The notes under the pieces: generated by a model
Seen by the model: only the letters and a program-made list of their open reading frames with translations
Databases searched by the model: none
What the model was told of the DNA's origin: nothing
Program-made: the position numbers and the translations under genes
Part shown: positions 59,295 through 64,000 of the stretch, piece after piece
How the letters are laid out: each line of letters begins with the position of its first letter
How positions within the stretch are numbered: the stretch's first letter is position 1
NCBI GenBank assembly: GCA_009760855.2
Contig: WPIO01000121.1
Location: 788,501-852,500, forward strand
Direction: 5' to 3'
Origin: Cristatella mucedo
Lineage: Eukaryota > Bryozoa > Phylactolaemata > Cristatellidae
Length of the DNA stretch: 64,000 bases

Positions 59295-61977
59295 CATATA
59301 TATATATATCCCCCTACTAATTAAAGTGAGAAAGTCAGTCCGTCCTACTGTCATTGTTGTTGTATCTCTGTCTGTAACTCCACAAAGTCATAAAGACCAT
59401 GTGGGTGTTATGCAGGAGAGTTTTGTATAGCACACTCACAGCCTAAGTGGCTTTCGGTACGCATTTGGCAGCCAACAGACTTCGTCTCACGCAACAAAGA
59501 GAAAGTGGGAAGCATAGCAGTCAGGAGAGCAGTTGAGGTAGTGAGTAGCATAGAAGTAGCAGCCCAGGACTGCTGAAAAAGATGTGCCATAGTCGGCAGT
59601 AGGAGAGTAGTTGTCGTTGCGTAAGAATTGTGGAAGCGAGTTCCACGGTCTAGGACCTGCAGAGCTAAAGCTTCTGTCGCCAACTGTCTTTAAGTGGAGG
59701 AATGGGACAGCTAATTTATTGTCCACACAGGACCTCAGGGCACGAACAGGCTGAAACTGATGCAGCAGTTCAGCTAGGTACCAAGGAGCCAAGCCGTGGC
59801 TGGCCTTGTGGGTCAGCGTAAGAACTTTGCTCTGTATCCGTTGCTCAACCGGCAACCATCCTAGCTCTTTCAGCAGAGGTGACACGTGCTCAAACCGCTG
59901 GGACTTGAAGACCAGCCTTGCAGCCATATTCATAGTCCGCTGTAGTGGCCTAGTTGGTTTCTTTGGCAGCCCAGCCAAAATGGAATTACAATAATCAAGC
60001 TGAGACAGAACTAAGGAGCTGGTTAATGTTTTGAAAGCCACTGTGGAAGACAGCTCCTAATCTTGGATAGGGATCGGATGTGATGGCTAGCTGTAGAGGC
60101 AGTCTTCTGAATGAAGCTTTTGAAATTGAGGCAGCTGTCGAAAACGACACCTAAATTTCGAGCACTTGGTGATGGTCGCACAATAGCATCACCTATTAGA
60201 ACAGCAAAGCCTTTTAATCCAGCCACATGGTCCGGGTGTCCTATGAGAAGCAGTTTGTTTTAATCATCATTTAATTTCAGGAAGTTTTCCGACATCCAGG
60301 ATCGAATATCGGCAAGGCAAGCATTCAGTTTTTCAGTTGCTGCAGCAGATTCCGACGGTTTAAATGACAAATACAACTGAGTATCGTCAGCATAGAAGTG
60401 ATATCCTATTCCATGGGCCTTAATCACTTTTCCCAGAGGTTGCGTATAAATGGAGAACAGCAAGGGACTGAGTACAGACCCTTGAGGGACTCCACAGGTG
60501 ACCCATCTCGTGCCTGAGACCTGACCCACACACGACACGGATTGAACACGATCAGACAAGTATGATTTAAACCACGCCAGTGCTTCGTCTGCCAGAACGA
60601 GTTGTTCTCAATCGTTCAAGCAGAACTTCGTGATCAATGGTGTCAAAGGCAGCAGACAGACCTAGCAGAGCTAGGGCAGTGACATTCCCGTCGTCGTTGC
60701 CACGTAGAATGTCATTGCTAACACGGAGGAGAGCAGTTTCAGTGGAGTGCTGCCTCTTGAACCCTGATTGAAATGTTTCTGACATTTCATTATTTTCAAT
60801 GTGTTCAACTAGCTGCTTAGCAACAATTTTTTCAAGGATCTTTGACAAGAACGGAAGAAAGGAAACTGGACGATAGTTTGCTAGGACCTCTGCGCCTAAT
60901 CCAGGCTTTTGAGGAATAAGTCTAACGATTGCCGATTTGAAGGACTTGGGGACAACCCCTTTTCCCAAAGAAGCATTAAAAATCTTGGTTATGGCAGGGC
61001 TAAGTTGGTCTGCTAGTGAAGACCACAGAAATGAAGGTATAGGGTCTTCAGGAGACGAGCTCTTTTTGCTAGACCTTATTGTCACCCACATCACAGGCAA
61101 AAACATCGTAGAACCTATTAAGAAAGGTCACAGGTTGAGGAACAGCGATTGCTTTGGTCGGAGGGGGCTTAATGGAGACACGGATGTGCACAATTTTTTC
61201 AGTAAAGAAGGCTGAAAACTTTTCGGCTGAGCCCTTAATATCTGGGGAGTCAGACCTCACAGCATTGGCCAGTAAATGGTTTACCGTCTTATAAATCTTT
61301 TTAGTGTCCGACTAGCAGGAATTCAGCTTTCTAATAAAAAAACAAGCCCTGGTTTTTTAAGCTCTCGGCTGTAAACTCGAGGGAAGTCTTTAAAATTGAC
61401 TAGATCTGCCTCAGACCCCGATTTCTTGAAACGACGTTCAAGCCTGCGCTTAACCAGGCGCATCTTAAGGAGTTTTTGTTGTACATTGAAAGGAATCTCG
61501 ACGACTTTGAACACGGATAGAGTCATGCGGTAAGATGGCGACCAGTACTTCTGGCAGTGACTCTTAGTGCATTTCTACTATATCTAAGGGAGCTTGCATC
61601 ACAGGCAGTGAGCTGACTAAATGACTGAAGCACTATATATGCACTGGGCCACGACGAAGCAGCTACTCGCTAGCAGCACCCGGTGCTGCTAGCTGGCACA
61701 AACTGGCGACAACTGACGGCTTGTCACTGCGTGCTGCCAACCGCGGCTCGGTCGCCCGGGGCAAGCATCTGTTGCCGCCGTGGCCGCCAACCGCCTCCGG
61801 CGGTGGCCAAGAGCGGTCACCTGGGCGTCGCTGCCTCCGATGCGCACGATCTCGTAGCGAAGCGGCAGGAGAGTCGAGGCAGCTTTCGAGAAGTCACCCG
61901 AGTCGTAGGCCACTAAAGCGTCGGCCAGCGGCTGTCCGAGCTCCTTGGCTGTGCGCCAACTCTCGCAGTCTCCCTCC
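58700..61977 (-). CDS. TTC38: TTC38-like tetratricopeptide protein, last three exons
   Basis: Minus-strand exons: 61977-61821, 59001-58934, 58793-58700, giving 105 residues and a TAG stop after one split codon. The first ends LGQPLADALVAYDSGDFSKA followed by LLPLRYEIVRIGGSDAQ. The second reads RDLFSQLLLHACLKSPQHLK. The third reads WLLNERVALKPGSPLTDRLM. These match the conserved C-terminus of TTC38, whose human counterparts contain IGGSNAQRDVFNQLL and ALKPNSPLTERL. Phases agree at both joins, though the second exon uses an AAG acceptor. The molecular role of TTC38 is not established. Upstream exons must lie beyond 64000. The 2.8-kb intron between the first two exons seen is almost filled by a LINE-A copy. 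The gene is convergent with COX16, with 1059 bases between the stops. Confidence 0.88.
59162..59310. repeat. Compound (CT)n-(AT)n-(CA)n microsatellite
   Basis: Pyrimidine, AT and CA dinucleotide blocks in succession inside the TTC38 intron. Confidence 0.95.
59340..61560 (-). mobile_element. LINE-A copy, L2/CR1-like, 5' truncated and frameshifted
   Basis: Reading right to left: a linker region (VKRRLERRFKKSGSEADLVN), reverse transcriptase with LANYRPVSFLPFLSKILEKI, FQSGFKRQHSTETALLRVSN and GLSAAFDTIDHEVLLERL. A frame break follows, then GVPQGSVLSPLLFSIYTQPL with the catalytic FYADDTQLYLSF, and the C-terminal part VSPLLKELGWLPVEQRIQSK. The 3' terminus is the short block at 59340-59450. No endonuclease domain is left. 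Frame breaks near 60560, 60250 and 60040 make it inactive. It lies in the TTC38 intron. Confidence 0.88.
61669..61693. repeat. 12-bp hairpin with one-base loop
   Basis: GCTAGCAGCACC at 61669-61680 pairs exactly with 61682-61693. Confidence 0.85.
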
Positions 61978-62004
61978 CTGCCAAGAAAACAGGCTTACGT
62001 CAAG

Positions 62005-63400
62005 CGCTTATAATAATAATAATAATAATTCACTTGATGAAGCGCCCTCAGAGAACTTAATCTCTCTCTAGGCGCTTTACATTTGCTGTAAAGTGAAATG
62101 CAATGGCATGGTAAGTAAAATCATGCTTGAAAAACAAACGAACTGAATAATATGGTTAGGGGTGACATGCACAGGGTCAGCATGCAAATGTGGTTAGTGG
62201 CAGCATGCACAGTGTCAGCACGCATAAGCACATCAAGGACGAATCACAGGGACCCACTAAATGCTGTCCTAAATAGGTGTGTTTTTAGGTTCCTTTTAAA
62301 TGTGGTCAGGTCAGGGGATGTTCTGACGCAGGTCAGGAGGGAGTTCCAGGCTTTGGGAGCATATGAACTAAATGCACGGTCTCCAAAGGATTTAAGGTTT
62401 GTATGAGGTATTTCTAGACTGATGGATTCCAAAAAGCGGGTGGTACGATGCTTGGCCTGATGGGGTAGTATATCTGACAGATAGGCTGGAGCCATAGAAT
62501 GAAGGGACCTAAAAGTGAGCGACAAAACCTTGAAGTCAATCCATTGCTTGACTGGTAGCCAGTGCAGGTCGGCGAGAAGTGGAGTAATGTGGCAACTGCG
62601 CCGCTCACGACAGACAAGCCTAGCTGCAGAGCTTTGCACCAGCTGCAATCGCCTGATCGCACATGCTGGTAGGCCAGTAAGCAGTGAGTTGCAGATGTCG
62701 AGATGGGATGTCACGAATGCATGGACCAACTTGGACGTGGTATCTTTATCTATACAATCCCGAATTTTAGCAATGTTATGAAGCTGAAAATAGGCACATT
62801 TAACTGTGGAGCTGATATGGTCGTCTAACGAGAGGTCGCTTTGGAATTTGACACCTAGATTTCGAGCTGATTCAACTGGAGATATGCTGGCAGAGCCAAT
62901 TTTGAGAGTCAGCCTTTCCAATCTCTGGATCACACTGGGTTTGCCCATAACTAGTAAGTTAGTTTTATCATCGTTAAGTTTTAGAAAATTTGCTGCCATC
63001 CATGTGCGAATGTCATCGATGCATGCAGCTAGTGAGTTTAGAGAATTTGAGGTGCTCGAAGGCTGGGAGGGATAAAAGCAAAGGTACAACTGAGTGTCAT
63101 CCGCATAGAAGTGAAAGCCTAGATTGTGCTTGGCAATCACATCAGCAAGAGGCAGAGTATAAACCGTGAAAAGAACCGGACCTAGCACTGAGCCCTGAGG
63201 TACTCCATATTTCAGAGGTACTTCAGATGATCTTTGTCCATTCACGTCAATACTCGGGAGTCTCCCACTGAGATAGGACCTGAACCATTGCAGAGCAGTG
63301 CCAGTGATGCCCAGGCGAGATGAGAGGCTCTCTAGAAGTACTTTGTGATCGATGGTATCAAAAGCTGCCGAAAGATCAAGCAAAACAAGCAGAGACACTC
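62005..63400 (-). mobile_element. LINE-B copy with a long open reverse transcriptase frame
   Basis: An uninterrupted frame of 384 codons (63398-62244) covers the reverse transcriptase from LLVLLDLSAAFDTIDHKVLL through GVPQGSVLGPVLFTVYTLPL, the catalytic FYADDTQLYLCF, and the C-terminal block SSYAPKAWNSLLTCVRTSPD, ending FRTAFSGSL. A 3' UTR of about 150 bases and the tail with (ATT)n follow. The 5' end, endonuclease and first RT motifs are missing, so it cannot move by itself. It is the best preserved copy here. Confidence 0.9.
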
Positions 63401-63814
63401 TACCAACACGTGCTCATGCAACACACTCGCGAGGCGAGCTTAGCAGAGCAGGCTCGCGGCTACTAGGCTACCGTCGGCTACTAGTGGAGGGTGGGGGGGT
63501 AGGCAGGGAAGTAAATACCAGGATATCGCCACGCCGATTCCAAGGCTACCAGCAATACCGGCCATTTTGCATGCTTGTCTGTAAACAAGCGGGTGACTGC
63601 CAGAGCGTGGCCACTCGAGGGCGGCCACTATTTTGTTGTTGACCCTGACACCTTTGGCCTCTGACCGACCAGGCCCCATGTGACCACCAGACGTTGTGCT
63701 GAGAGAGATTGTCTTTTTCGTAAATCAACGGTGGAAATTGCATTTATTCCGAGTTTATTGCTGCGTCAGCACCGACCTTTGGCAAAGTGTCGGGGCTGAG
63801 GCTGGGACGGCCTT
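63401..63814. other. No gene recognised
   Basis: Short open frames only. I looked for upstream TTC38 exons on the minus strand and found none. Confidence 0.4.
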
Positions 63815-63960
63815 GTGGACTGGATTGGCCAGTGGTTAAGGTGCTTGTGCCGACCTCGAGGTCGTGAAGCCCCGTGGCAAATGCGCACGGCCTGAATTGA
63901 GATTAAGTTCTCTTAGGGTATTATTCAAATGAATTTATTCATTTATTATTTTATTGCGAC
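63815..63960 (+). mobile_element. SINE-1 copy in plus orientation
   Basis: GGATTGGCCAGTGGTTAAGG (A box region), GACCTCGAGGTCGTGAAGCC, then the tail TTGAGATTAAGTTCTCTTAG and an AT-rich end. It shows the element in its own 5' to 3' direction. Confidence 0.75.
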
Positions 63961-64000
63961 TTCCCACCTGGCGCCACACTGTGGCACCTACGGACACGGA

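Overview
The window is nuclear DNA from an animal, most likely an invertebrate bilaterian. It shows GT-AG introns, GC-rich exons in a background full of (CT/GA)n and (AT)n microsatellites, tRNA-derived SINEs, L2/CR1-like non-LTR retrotransposons, and animal genes such as CELF and B4GAT1. I cannot name the phylum from the sequence alone. Nothing is organised as an operon.

I reconstructed six protein-coding genes exon by exon from splice sites, reading phase and conserved motifs. In order: (1) a CELF3-6/bruno-3-type RNA-binding protein (+, exons 3708-9754; RRM1 is not seen in the window). (2) A B4GAT1-like glucuronyltransferase (-, 16313-13205), convergent with CELF. (3) An unnamed three-Ig-domain single-pass membrane protein (-, 26860-22999). 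(4) An 18-exon glycogen phosphorylase (+, 28147-49333, 906 codons), divergent from the Ig gene. (5) COX16, a cytochrome c oxidase assembly factor (+, 53932-57641, 4 exons). (6) The last three coding exons of a TTC38-like tetratricopeptide protein (-, 61977-58700), tail-to-tail with COX16. All reconstructed joins keep frame. The genes belong to unrelated pathways: RNA processing, alpha-dystroglycan glycosylation, cell surface, glycogen breakdown, mitochondrial respiratory assembly.

Most of the rest is repeats. Two LINE families, here called LINE-A and LINE-B, and two tRNA-type SINE families, SINE-1 and SINE-2, recur throughout. SINE-1 ends in the same 3' tail as LINE-B. Several minisatellites lie in introns of the phosphorylase gene: a 14-bp unit, a 22/23-bp unit, a G-run array of about 0.7 kb and a CCG array of about 0.6 kb. 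Short, almost perfect hairpins with arms of 12-18 bp are scattered across introns and spacers.

The points most worth a second look are these. The glycogen phosphorylase is intact but differs at several active-site residues that are nearly invariant in the family. A minisatellite made of splice-acceptor-like units abuts the phosphorylase exon that starts the 280s loop. The acceptor of a CELF RRM3 exon appears to be built from a retrotransposon tail. One LINE copy is a chimera of the two families.
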